Shown one piece after another: positions 38,401-50,400 of a stretch of 64,000 bases of DNA. Below the pieces are notes generated by a model. The model ran no database searches. It saw only the letters and a program-made list of their open reading frames with translations, and was not told the DNA's origin. Source of the DNA: Scolanthus callimorphus (lineage: Eukaryota; Cnidaria; Anthozoa; Actiniaria; Edwardsiidae); NCBI GenBank assembly GCA_033964015.1, contig CM066921.1, positions 24,595,355 through 24,659,354 on the forward strand, in the 5' to 3' direction. The stretch's first letter is position 1. Each line of letters starts with the position of its first letter. A program made the translations under genes and the position numbers.

Positions 38401-41400
38401 ACCCCCGGAATGACGTTATACAGTGGTCAAAATGTTGTGGACTCACGAGGCGCAGCCAAATGGTGCCTAAACTAGGAAACATGTAGCGCGCAACATGTGT
38501 CCTGCATGTTTCCCCGAGTGGCTAAACTACGAAACATCGCACGCGTGTGTCTCGGACACATAAAATGTTTCTTGTCTCGCGAAGAAACATTTCTTTGTGT
38601 CCCGGCTACAAAATGTGTTGCGTGCGACAATGTTTCCTGCGTGGTAAACCAGTAAAGATGTGTCCGGCTACAATGTTGCGCGCTACATGTGTCCTAGTTT
38701 AGCCAGGGCCTTAGTTCTTAAGCGCGCGCACTGATGATAGCGCGTCCCGTTGTACACACTTTTATGCAACCATGGCAGAGAGCCAACCAGAATTCGAGAA
38801 ACGTGCGTGTGGTATAATTACCAATAAGCTCACCGAAACTCTGGCTTGGGTACGAACACTACAATGACTCCATCATACCTTAGTAATAACATCCTGTGTG
38901 TGGCAGCTCACCGAAACTCTGGCTTGGGTACGAACACTAGAACGACTCCATCTTACCTTAGTAATAACATCGGGTGTGTGGCAGCTCACCGAAACTCTGG
39001 CATGGATACGAACACTACAATGACTCCATCTTACCTTAGTAATAACATCGGGTGTGTGGCAGCTCACCGAAACTCATACTTGGGTACGAACACTAGAATG
39101 ACTCCATCATACCTTAGTAATAACATCGGGTGTGTGGCAGCTCACCGAAACTCTTGCTTGGATACGAACACTAGAACGACTCCATCTCACTTTGATAATA
39201 ACATCGGGTGTTTGGCAGCTCACCGAAACTCTGGCATGGATACGAACACTACAATGACTCCATCTTACCTTAGTAATAACATCGGGTGTGTGGCAGCTCA
39301 CCGAAACTCTGGCTTGGGTACGAACGAACACTAGAACGACTCCATCTTACCTTAGTAATAACATCCTGTGTGTGGCAGCTCACCGAAACTCTTGCTTGGG
39401 TACGAACACTAGAACGACTCCATCTTACCTTAGTAATAACATCGGGTGTGTGGCAGCTCACCGAAACTCTGGCTTGGATACGAACACTAGAATGACTCCA
39501 TCTTCCTTAGTAATAACATCGGGTGTGTGGCAGATCACCGAAACTCTGGCTTGGATACGAACACTAGAATGACTCCATCTTACCTTAGTAATAACATCGG
39601 GTGTGTGGCAGCTCACCGAAACTCTTGCTTGGATACGAACACTAGAATGACTCCATCTTACCTTAGTAATAACATCGGGTGTGTGGCAGCTCACCGAAAC
39701 TCTTGCTTGGATACGAACACTAGAATGACTCCATCTTACCTTAGTAATAACATCGGGTGTGTGGCAGCGATTTTTCTGCACAGCAGACTAGCGTTATTGG
39801 CTTTCTCCTCGTACTCAGACCCCTGGCGACACTCGGCCATGGTGGTCAACACGCGATGACACAACACATCGAGCTGAAGAAAATAAGGCATGAAGATTAT
39901 ACGAAGCCTCTCGGGCTGTCTGTGTTTTTTTAAATCTCGACCCAGGCTTTTCGGCCGAGGAAAACATAAAATGGCGACTAAGACGACGATGTTTCTCGAA
40001 CATCTGCACGCTTTGGAGAATTTCCCTGCTGTAGTATTTAAGCATTAGAGAACAACTTTCCATGACTTTATCGGCGCAATGGAGCACGCGTGTTGCTGGA
40101 AGAGACAAATTGTAAAATCACGAGCCACAGGCGAGCGATTTTAAAATGTTTCGAGTGTCCCTCCCAACATCACAAGTGCTCTATTCGCCGACAAAGTCAT
40201 AGAAAGGTGTGCTCTAATGCTTTTATGATAAAGCAGGAGAGAAATATTACTTTATTGGTAAAAGAAAGCATAGATTTGGACCAATCAGATCGAGCGTTAT
40301 ATCGTAGCTATATTATATTCGCTAAAATATGAGGTAATAGCGGAGCTCCAGCGCGGGCCGAAGGCCCGCGCAAGCGGAGCACCATACCTAAGGGAAAAAC
40401 GTATACCATCGAGTTGATTTTTGAACGTCACGGGCATTTTGGATCATTTTGATGACGTCATTGATGGCGTGAGGGAACGTGACTTTGGTGTAGAGTTCCT
40501 CTGATGGTCTTTGAAAGTTTGTCCAAGTTTGGCTTCTAGAGAAGCTTCCCTTCGGGAGATATGATTTTTTCTTTATTTTTCTGGTATTAAACCTATAGTG
40601 TCCGCCGTCCGTCCGTCCGTCCGCCGTCGTCCGTGTACACATGGGAACCCTGTGGTATGCAAAGAAAAAATTATATCTCCTCAAGGGAACATCCTAAGAC
40701 AGCCATACTTGGGATATTTTGTCTATGCCACAAGGGGGGTGCTGTAGCACGGTCACGTGATGTGACGTCATCGATGACGTCATCTATGCTTAAAAAATGA
40801 ATATCTCGTGAAGAGAAGACTCTAAAACAACCAAACTTGGGTAGTGTGGTCTAGGTCACCAGATGAGCGAAATGAAGTGGTCACGTGATGTGACGTCATA
40901 GATGACGTCATCTATGCTTGAAAAATGAATATCTCGTGAAGAGAAGACTCTGAAACAACCAAACTTGGGTAGTGTGGTCTTGGTCACCAGATGAGCGAAA
41001 TGAAGTGGTCACGTGATGTGACGTCATCGATGACGTCATCTATGCTTGAAAAATGAATATCTCGTCAAGAGAAGACTCTAGAACAACCAAACTTGGGTAG
41101 TGTGGTCTAGGTCACCAGATGAGCAAAATGAAGTGGTCACGTGATGTGACGTCATCGATGACGTCATCTATGCTTGAAAAAATAATATCTCGTGAAGGGA
41201 AAACTCTAAAAGAACCAAACTTGGGTAGTGTGGTCTAGGCCACCATATGATCGAAATGAAGTGGTCACGTGATATGACGTCATCGATGACGTCATCTATG
41301 CTTGAAAAATTAATATCTCGTGAAGAGAAGACTCTAAAACAACCAAACTTGGGCAGTGTGGTCTTGGTCACCAGATGAGCGAAATGAAGTGGTCACATGA

Positions 41401-44400
41401 TGTGACGTCACCGATGACGTCATCTATGCTTGAAAAATGAATATCTCGTTGTTTAGGACGACTTTAGACTTTAATTTCCTGTATATTTTGACGGCAAAAG
41501 CTTGACAAAATCTGCTCGTGGCCCGAGCAAAAAATCCTTTTTTTTCACCACTCTACGTTTTTACCACGTTGTTCTTCTCCAAGCCCCGCGCGCTCCGACC
41601 ACAGGGCCCCCGCGCTCACATATGGGGAATACAAAATACACTAACGGCGAAACAACAAAAGGGTTATAGAAAATCGTTCATAACACCCCCACCCGTGACG
41701 TGATCCGGGGGTAAAACGTCACTAATCTATCACAGTTCAATGTCAATAATAATACGATTACTGTTTTAGCTGTTCAGTGATAACATTGCTACTGTTCCTG
41801 GCTTGCTTCCAGAAGAGCTAACTTGCCAACAGGTCGGATCAATGTCCCCTTCTTGGTTGCGACTTCCGCAGATCGCACTAAACCATCAGCACTAGCAATC
41901 GGTGCTAGCACTCGTCCCAAGCGCCACTTGCCTCTCGGTACATCATGCTCCACGATTAACACAAGATCGCCACGACGGAGATTGCGCTTGATCGTGCGCC
42001 ACTTGCTGCGCTGAACCAGATGTGGTACGTACTCCCTCCTCCACCGGCGCCAAAACTGGTCGGCCAAGTACTGACTGTGGCGCCATCGACGACGAAGCGA
42101 CATATCTCTCTCGTTAAACTCGCCAGGTGCGTAGTTGGCACTCGCACATCCATGAAGGAAGTGATTTGGCGTTAGCACACTCACATCAGTTGGAGATGAC
42201 ATGCTTCCCCCGTACACGAGTGGACGCGAATTCAGCACAGACTCTGCCTCGGCTATTACCGTACGGAAGACTTCATCGACTGTAAGGACGTTTCCGAGCA
42301 TCACTTTCATCGCGCGCTTGGTAGACTTGACCAATGCTTCCCATGCTCCACCGAACCAAGGCCCGTCCGGCGGGTTGAAATTCCATTCGACACCGTGCAC
42401 ACTGAGCTCATCTGTGATCCGTTCTTGACTTAACTCCTCGAGTGCCTCCCTTAATTCCCTTTCGGCCCCTACAAAGTTCGATCCATTGTCGCTCATGATC
42501 CGGACTGGATTACCACGGCGAGCGCGAAAGCGATGCAGAGCCATAATAAAGGAATCTGTATCGAGACTGTGCGCGACTTCTAGATGAACGGCGCGCATGT
42601 GGAGGCATGTAAATAGACACAAGTAACGCTTCTCCACTCGATTGCGACCAATACGAACTTGAAATGGCCCAGCGTAGTCTAGGCCTACACACTTGAACGG
42701 CGTACTGACACCAGCGAGACGAACGGCTGGTAGGTCACTCATCTTCTGAGTTATGGGCTGAACGCGACGACGATGACATAACGGACACTTAACCGTGCAG
42801 TTCTTCACCTCAGCTCGACCGCGCAGGATCCAAAATCTCTCGCGCAGATGATTAAATACGTGTTCCACTCCCGCATGGATGAGCTTGCGATGATAATCAA
42901 TCACTATCAGGCGTGTGACGTCATGTCCATGGTCGAGGATTATCGGGTGCTTGACCTCCCATGGTACATCGGCTCTGTCTATCCTCCCTCCGACGCGGAG
43001 AACTCCATTGACAAGCTGTGGGTCGAGGCTTGCAATCCGACTTGTACGAGAAACTGGGTGTCCTTTCAACAACGACTCTATCTCGCTGGCGAACCTGTCT
43101 TTCTGTGCCCACTTGATCCAGTACAGCTCCGCTGCCTTCAACTCTTCTATGCTTAGTGCCCCCGACTTGTGCTTGTCTCTGTTGCGCAGATTATACCGGA
43201 AACGCAGAATCCAGGCCGTCACGCGGCGCAGTTTCAACCAACTAGAATACGCAGCGGGGTCAGTTAAAGGCGCGACTGTCTCTTGTTGCACTCTCAGGAC
43301 CTTCTTTCTCATTTCAGCCTTTTCTGACGGCGGTGCAGTGGTTTGGACTTCATCTATCGGCCATGCTTGCACTGGCAGCCTCAGGAACTCCGGTCCTTGA
43401 ATCCAGATTGATTGACCTTGTATGTCGCTTGCGGAAGTTCCTCTTGTTGCAATATCAGCGATGTTCAACTCCGTTCGTACATGATGCCACTGGATAGGGT
43501 CGCTCTCTGTCAATACCTCAGCCACACGGTTGGCGACGAACGGCTTGAAGTTTCTCGGCTCACCACGAATCCACCACAGCGCGGTAGTAGAGTCCGACAA
43601 ATAGATCACATTCCGCATACTCAGACTGAGCTGTACACAAGCGGCCTTGGCGAGTCGTACGGCAAGCTGGCATGCCATCAGCTCTCCTCGCGGGATGGAG
43701 ATCGGCTTCAGCGGCATAAGGCGCGTTTTTGCGACAACTAGATGACACGTAACTTCTCCGTCTGTCGACGTTGCGCGGATGTAAGCGGCCGCGGCGCACG
43801 CTTCCTCAGACGCATCGCAAAACACTGCTAATTGTTTCTTCCATAACTTTCTTGGCTGACTGTATATGTAGCGTGGGACAATGAAGGACTTAAGGGCAGA
43901 CATTTCCTGCTCCCACTTGTTCCACTCGGAGAACAGATTTGGCGGCAGTATATCATCCCAATCTATACCACGTGACCATGTGCGCTGCAACATGACTTTG
44001 GCGCGAACAACATATGGACTTGCCCATCCTAACGGGTCATACAGTCCCGCTAGCTTCTTGAGGATACCTCGTTTTGTGGCTTGTGCGGGGGGTCTGTCGA
44101 CGTGTGCAAACGCAAAGCCGAGGGTGTCTGTTTGCGGATCCCATCGTACCCCAAGAGCTCGCCCTTGCGGCAACTCTCCCATCTCTAGGGCCTCGTTAGG
44201 GACGGCTCGCTCTGCCTCAGGTACTGTAGCTAACACCTCGGTAGACGACGACATCCACTTGCGCATGGGGAATCCCCCTTCAGCCATCAGTGCGGTAACA
44301 TCTTTGCGCAGCTTCACAGCTTCTTCAACACTCTCACAGGTCGTGTACAGATCGTCGACAAATATGTCACGCTTGATTGCGGCGGCAGCGTCCGGCCATT

Positions 44401-47400
44401 GCTCCTTGTTGTCATCCGCGGTGCGCTGAACGGCGAAATTCGCTTCACATGGCGACGACTTGTCTCCAAACACGAGACAGTTCATCTCGTAAACATCAGG
44501 CGGTCTGTCAGTCTCTAGATCTCGCCAAAGATAGCGATGGTACTTGCGGTCCTCTGGACGCAAGCGCACATGACAAAACATATCAGACACATCACCCGCG
44601 AGTGCTACGGGTCGCTCGCGGAAGCGCATCAAAATGCCTGGTAGGTCGTTATGCAAACTAGGCCCTGCCTCTAGACAGTCGTTGAGACAGATCCCATCAT
44701 GCATTGCGGCAGAATCAAACACAATTCTCGGGAGAGGCTTGTGTGGCGACAACACCGGGTGATGTGGGAGCAGCCATTGCTCTGTATCTCCCGCCCGTTC
44801 CTCATCCGAGAGCTTGCGCGCAAACCCCTTTTCGACATACGCGCTGATTGCCTTGCTATAGCCTTGCGCTAGCTCCGGGTTCTTGCGTAAGCGACGCTCC
44901 ACTGACTCTAAGCGGCTCAAGGCTGTGGTGTAGTTGTCAGGTAATGGCGGCCGGTTAGGTTTCCACAAGAGCGCCAACTCGTAGCCCGACTCTACTCGTC
45001 GACATGACTTCTCCAAGGCATCTAAGGCTTTCTGCTCGCTACGACTGTATGGCGGTGATTCCTCGACGCGGACGCCAAACGTGTCTACATCCCAAAACAT
45101 ACGCAACTGGTGATTTGTGTCGTCCTCGATTTCTGACACGCGCGCGCGGAGTACGCGCTTCCCCTCACCGCCGGATGTCAAAACTGGGCCCGCAATAACC
45201 CACCCCAGCGGTGTCTTTTCGGCATATGGTTCCGTGACCCCACCCCTTCTGACTTCCAATGGGGCCATTAATGCTGCTGCATCAAGGCCCAACAAAACAT
45301 CAACTGTCCCATTGCCCGTGTTCTCTATTGGAACGTCACGCAAATGCGCACAGCGTCGCTTGACTTCTGACCAATCAACAGCATCAACAGGCGCGCAGAT
45401 GCTTTTCATTGTCCATGCGCACACAGTTCCCTTAACAGTAGATGACGCAAATGGTAGGTGCACGCGCTCTGACTTGACCGTGGTACTAACCCCCCCTACT
45501 GTGTCAACGGTTAGGTTTTGCCTGGGACCTGACACCCCTAGTTGCTTTGCAAACCCTGTTCTTATGAGGGTAGTTTCACTTCCTGAATCCAAAAGTACTA
45601 ATCCCATGATCACTTGCCCCGAGTCACTGGCAAATGGTACAGCAACAGTTTTCAGCGCGACTTTATTGACACTTGGCGTGCTGGCTTGCGCTTTCCCACA
45701 ATGGACCCCCTTGTTCCCCTGGGGAAGTTCGACAACCAAGGGCTCTTCTGGTGGTTGTTTAGGCGTAAAGGAATGCAAAAGGTAATGATGCCCTCTTTCA
45801 CAATCACCAACTCCACATTTATTGGATCGAGTGCATTGGCGTCGCTGATGACCCCCCCTGAGACAGCCAAAACAGACCCTTTTCTCCTTAACCATCTGCC
45901 AGCGCTTGTCAACGGTAGCTGCCAAAAGGGTTGGGCATTTTTGCTCTGGATGATCCTTTTCACACAGGGCACATTTTCTTTGGGGTTTTATGTCAGCATG
46001 CATTGTTTGGTATCTCGGTTGCCCTTTCTGCTGGGGACGCTTTTGCTGGGACACACCTTTAGCTGCAGGCAGTTCATTATATCGCTCGCGCATGCGCAGT
46101 GTTTTTGATCGTGCCTGTGCCCACACTGCTAACCCCTTAAGGTCCTCTTGCACCTGATCCCTTTCTACTTGCCGCACCCACTCATCCCTTTCTGCAACAG
46201 GCAATTTGCGCACTAACTGGGTGCAAAGCGGCAGACTTTTTAGCTCGTGTTGAAAGGTAGGATTGTCTAATGCAAACACTGCAGCCTGCAATGCATCAGC
46301 GAATCCCTCAAACCCTGTACGGTCATCATTCTTGATAGTGGGCCAATCAGTTATTCGATTTAAATGGGCCTCCACCACATCCCTTGGGTCCCCAAATCTC
46401 TCCTCTAATAACTTGATTGCTTTATCATAATCCCCAGGACCCCCTGTCAGACATGAGATTACAATCTTGACATTGTCAGTGAGAGAGTTATTCAAATGGG
46501 CTAGCTTGACAGGCTCACTGAGTGCTTTGTTTTCATGCACAAGGGATTTGAAAATACCCCAAAAATATGGCCAGTTTTCCCGATTTCCCCCGAAAACTGG
46601 AACCTGAACTCCCTTCAGACCGCTCTTACTGCTATTTCCTGATACGATGGGATTAATAACGCTACTATTTGTAGCGCCTGGCTTGGAGTTATCATTCAAA
46701 TAATCAGTCACTTCTCCCATTATCTCACTTACGGCTTCTTCTAGATCTTGCAACCAATTTCCGTCCGCTTCGATCTGTTCTGGGTCGAGCTCCTCTAGCT
46801 CGGCTGTTATTTCACGGGCTTTTACTCTTACCTCTTCAAGATTTTTAGCGAATTGCCTGACCTTGGACTGGTTTCCCTTGTCTGGGATAAATTCCTTGAT
46901 CTTGTTTATATTCCGTGTGCAGTTCGACTTGACAACTTTCCTTTTCGCTCGGCATTTCTCCGGGCATTTCTCCACGTTTGGCTGAGTTTCTGGCATTCTG
47001 GCTACTCAAAATATCGGCTACGAAGGACCAACTTGTTTAGGACGACTTTAGACTTTAATTTCCTGTATATTTTGACGGCAAAAGCTTGACAAAATCTGCT
47101 CGTGGCCCGAGCAAAAAATCCTTTTTTTTTCACCACTCTACGTTTTTACCACGTTGTTCTTCTCCAAGCCCCGCGCGCTCCGACCACAGGGCCCCCGCGC
47201 TCACATATGGGGAATACAAAATACACTAACGGCGAAACAACAAAAGGGTTATAGAAAATCGTTCATAACACTCGTCAAGAGAAGACTCTAGAACAACCAA
47301 ACTTGGGAAGTGTGGTCTAGGTCACCAGATGAGCAAAATGAAGTGGTCACGTGATGTGACGTCATCGATGACGTCATCTATGCTTGAAAAATAATATCTC

Positions 47401-50400
47401 GTGAGGGGAAAACTCTAAAAGAACCAAACTTGGGTAGTGTAGTCTAGGCCACCATATGATCGAAATGAAGTGGTCACGTGATATGACGTCATCGATGACG
47501 TCATCTATGCTTGAAAAATTAATATCTCGTGAAGACTGTACGCGACTTCAGAACTGTGCTACGCAAATGGAAATTTGTTTACAAAAAGCCAGGGAGTACA
47601 AGACAATGTCTGAGCCGTATCTGAAGAAATCAGAAGAGTGTCTTCCTATCATCTAGAAGTCCAACCAAGATTTTAGCTCCGAGTAGAATGCAATATGGCT
47701 GTGCATTTCCTTGCGAAGTCATTCTTCATCTGGTCTCTCCATTTCTTTCACAAAGCCGAGGCGTTTTAATAACTGGGCAGTGACTTTTTGAAGAGTGAAA
47801 TTAACTGGGAGAAGCCCTCATTTCCACTACGGCAGAAGCTATGAAGGGACGGTTTTATTTGTAGAAATAATTAGCAACACAAAAAGTCGCGTCTTTAATG
47901 GCCGTCGAGCAATTCGTGGTTCAAAATTCCTGGATAAAGCAGTGTTTAGTGGGAGATGGCAGGACATTCACAGTTCCGAGGTGTTTCTATACACGGGAGA
48001 AAAAACTACTCGGGATGAAGGTAGGAACTAAAAGTTCAAGCATTTAACTTTTGAATCCTAACTAGAAGGGCGGCTAGAACAAAGCCGGCGGCGTGACATT
48101 GAAACGCGAACTTGTTTTAGCTTCAAAATAAAATATGCATTTGAGTTAATATGCGACCCCGAAAATCTCCAGAATTCCTTTAACTTTCTAATAAGGCTAA
48201 CTATTGCTTGAGCCGTGTGTGTTGAGAAAACATTAGGTTTCTGCACGCTCAGTGGCATTTCTTGAAATCAAAACAAGAACCACGAGGTAGCTAAAGAAAA
48301 GTGAGTTAAACAAACGCCTGTCAAGACTAACATATTATCATTATTCTGATTCACAGATAAATAAGAAAGCCGAAAAACGTACTGTATTGTATCGAGCGGC
48401 ACACAAGAAAACCACTGCTCGCTGCTGATCCCTGCTGCTGTACATTTGGCTGGCAATCAAAACTACTTTACTTGAGAAGATGGTGATGGAGCCGTGTTCT
48501 CTTTGCTGCCTTGGATCTTCGGCAACAGGACAATGACTTATGGTACTGAAGTTGTTTACTTTAGCCTAGTTTCCATATAGTCTTATCTGTCGTATCTGTC
48601 TCATCAGTCGACCATGAAACAATTGAAAATTGGAATTCTCTATTTCATATCCTCTTATTTCATAGTGTACTACTCTGTTGCTGTTGTTGTTATTGTTTAT
48701 TTATTTATTTATTTTCTTTATTGTTAGTTAATTATTCTCCTTTGTTTGTCTCTACCTTAACTATAACTCCTATGAATTGTAAATGACTATTATCTGCTTG
48801 ACCACTGTTACCTAACTTGATTAACTCTGCTATTTTTAGGTAACTGTGATCCTCTAATTAAGTTAATACTTTAATTCATAACTTTTCTTGAACTGTATCC
48901 TGTTACTACAGAGGGCATTAAAGTATTGTTGTTGTTGTTGTTTCACGGTTGACTGATGAGACGTCAGATACGACAGATAAGACTTTATGGAAACTAGGCT
49001 TAAGGGTTTCTTGTGCACAGCAGAAGTTATTGAATTGGCACTGTCTACTATTTAGAGTGAATACATAAAACCTTATGATAATATGATCACAGTCTCGCAT
49101 GGTGCAAATGATAAAGGGAGGGTCATTATTTTTTACGCAAATGTTGACACAGGGCCATAGTGATTATAGCGTCAGGGAGGCCTGTGCCCCCACAGTTTTT
49201 CCCCAGTAAATTCCCCCACACATGGGTTAATTCTACATGCTGGGCTGTAAATTTCCACCGCGCATCGTGCGCAAGAGATTTTAAACTTTCCCTAAAAGCT
49301 GACTTAAGTTGTTTATATGTTGTCTCCCCCCCTCCCCACTAGTTTTTTTTAGTGTTTGGAGACTAATGCTATGGCTGAACTACACTGAACTTGGCAAGAT
49401 TTTAGCAACATAATGTACAGATGTATGTTAAACATAAATACACACATAAGAGAAATTATAAAATTCTGACTCCACCAATATTTCAACTGTACAAGATACT
49501 CTAATAGTATCACTCTACCCTACTTTATCTATCCAAAATATATTGGTCAGAATTTTTAAATTCTCTTGTGTGTAGTTATTATTAATTGAGAATTAATAGT
49601 CTGTTGAAGTTTAGGATATTTGTGAGTATTTTATGTAAAACATACGTACAGATGAAGTAACTTTCGGATTCTTTTTCCCTAAACAAAAGACATAATCGAA
49701 TCTGCTATTATTACATGAAAATGGATTTTAGAAAGTAATAAAAATGTCTTTTTAGCAATATCTAGATCCAGTGAATGATGGGGGAGGGTCACCATTAATT
49801 ATGTCACCACATTTGGGAGGGCCAACATTTTTCCTGCATCTTGTCAGGGGAGGGTTTCCAAAAAAAACATGTACATGTAGACCAAAACAGAAATGCACCA
49901 GCCCTTTCCCCCTCTAGTTTATGACCAGTCCCTTAGTTGTAATTGCACAGTGCACACATAGGTTGGTTTAGACATAGCTGCATGTTGACCTCATAGGATG
50001 CTCTGTTTCTTGCTGAAACTTCACCCTGGGGACATTGACTAGGATTCTCAGTTCTATCAATCAAAGGCGGACCTTCAGGGCCTCCTATCATTGGATGATG
50101 AATTAAGCCCCTTCTCATTGGCAGCAGGATTAGTTCAGGAACAAGATCGTGCCAATCATCTCCCCTTGAATAATACAATGTGATCATTCGGGAACTAAAC
50201 CTGCTGCCAATGAGAAGGCGCCAAACGCGGCATCCAATGATAGGAGGTCCCCGAAGCCCCGCCTTTGGGACTGACGTTTTTGATTGATAGAACTGAGAAT
50301 CCTAGTGAGTGTCCCCAGGTGAAGTTTCAGCAAGAAACAGAGCAAGACTAGAATCACTGAGGCAAAACGAACTACCATTGAATTCCCCCAAATACGACTT

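Larger units (their letters stand above)
41450..47270 (-). mobile_element. Full-length BEL/Pao LTR retrotransposon
   Basis: Complete element in minus orientation, bounded by two LTRs and by the 5-bp duplication CTCGT at 41445-41449 and 47271-47275. It carries one long polyprotein frame, a primer binding site next to the 5' LTR (high-coordinate side) and a purine tract next to the 3' LTR. A BEL/Pao element copies itself through an RNA intermediate and integrates with its own integrase. It sits inside the 128-bp repeat array of an older DNA element, in the e10-e11 intron of INTS1 and in the same orientation as the gene. Intact frame and near-identical LTRs point to a recent insertion. Confidence 0.95.
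40333..47540. mobile_element. DNA element H, copy 2, split by the BEL insertion
   Basis: The left end (40336 onward, agcggagctccagcgcgggc) and the following 400 bp are nearly identical to those at 5090-5500. The 128-bp tandem repeats then run 40741-41449 and resume at 47271-47536 after the BEL element. No right terminal repeat is seen after 47540; an isolated right-end sequence lies at 51755-51801. No transposase frame is present, so it is non-autonomous. Confidence 0.8.

Noticed and set aside
38846..39572. Repetitive frames on both strands as a repeat-protein gene
   Set aside because: They are by-products of the 78-bp array, whose length is a multiple of three. The minus-strand INTS1 frame is a different one.
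47456..47656. Plus-strand frame ending KKSEECLPII
   Set aside because: Its first half is the 128-bp repeat. The rest is short, on the opposite strand to the gene, and has no partner exon.
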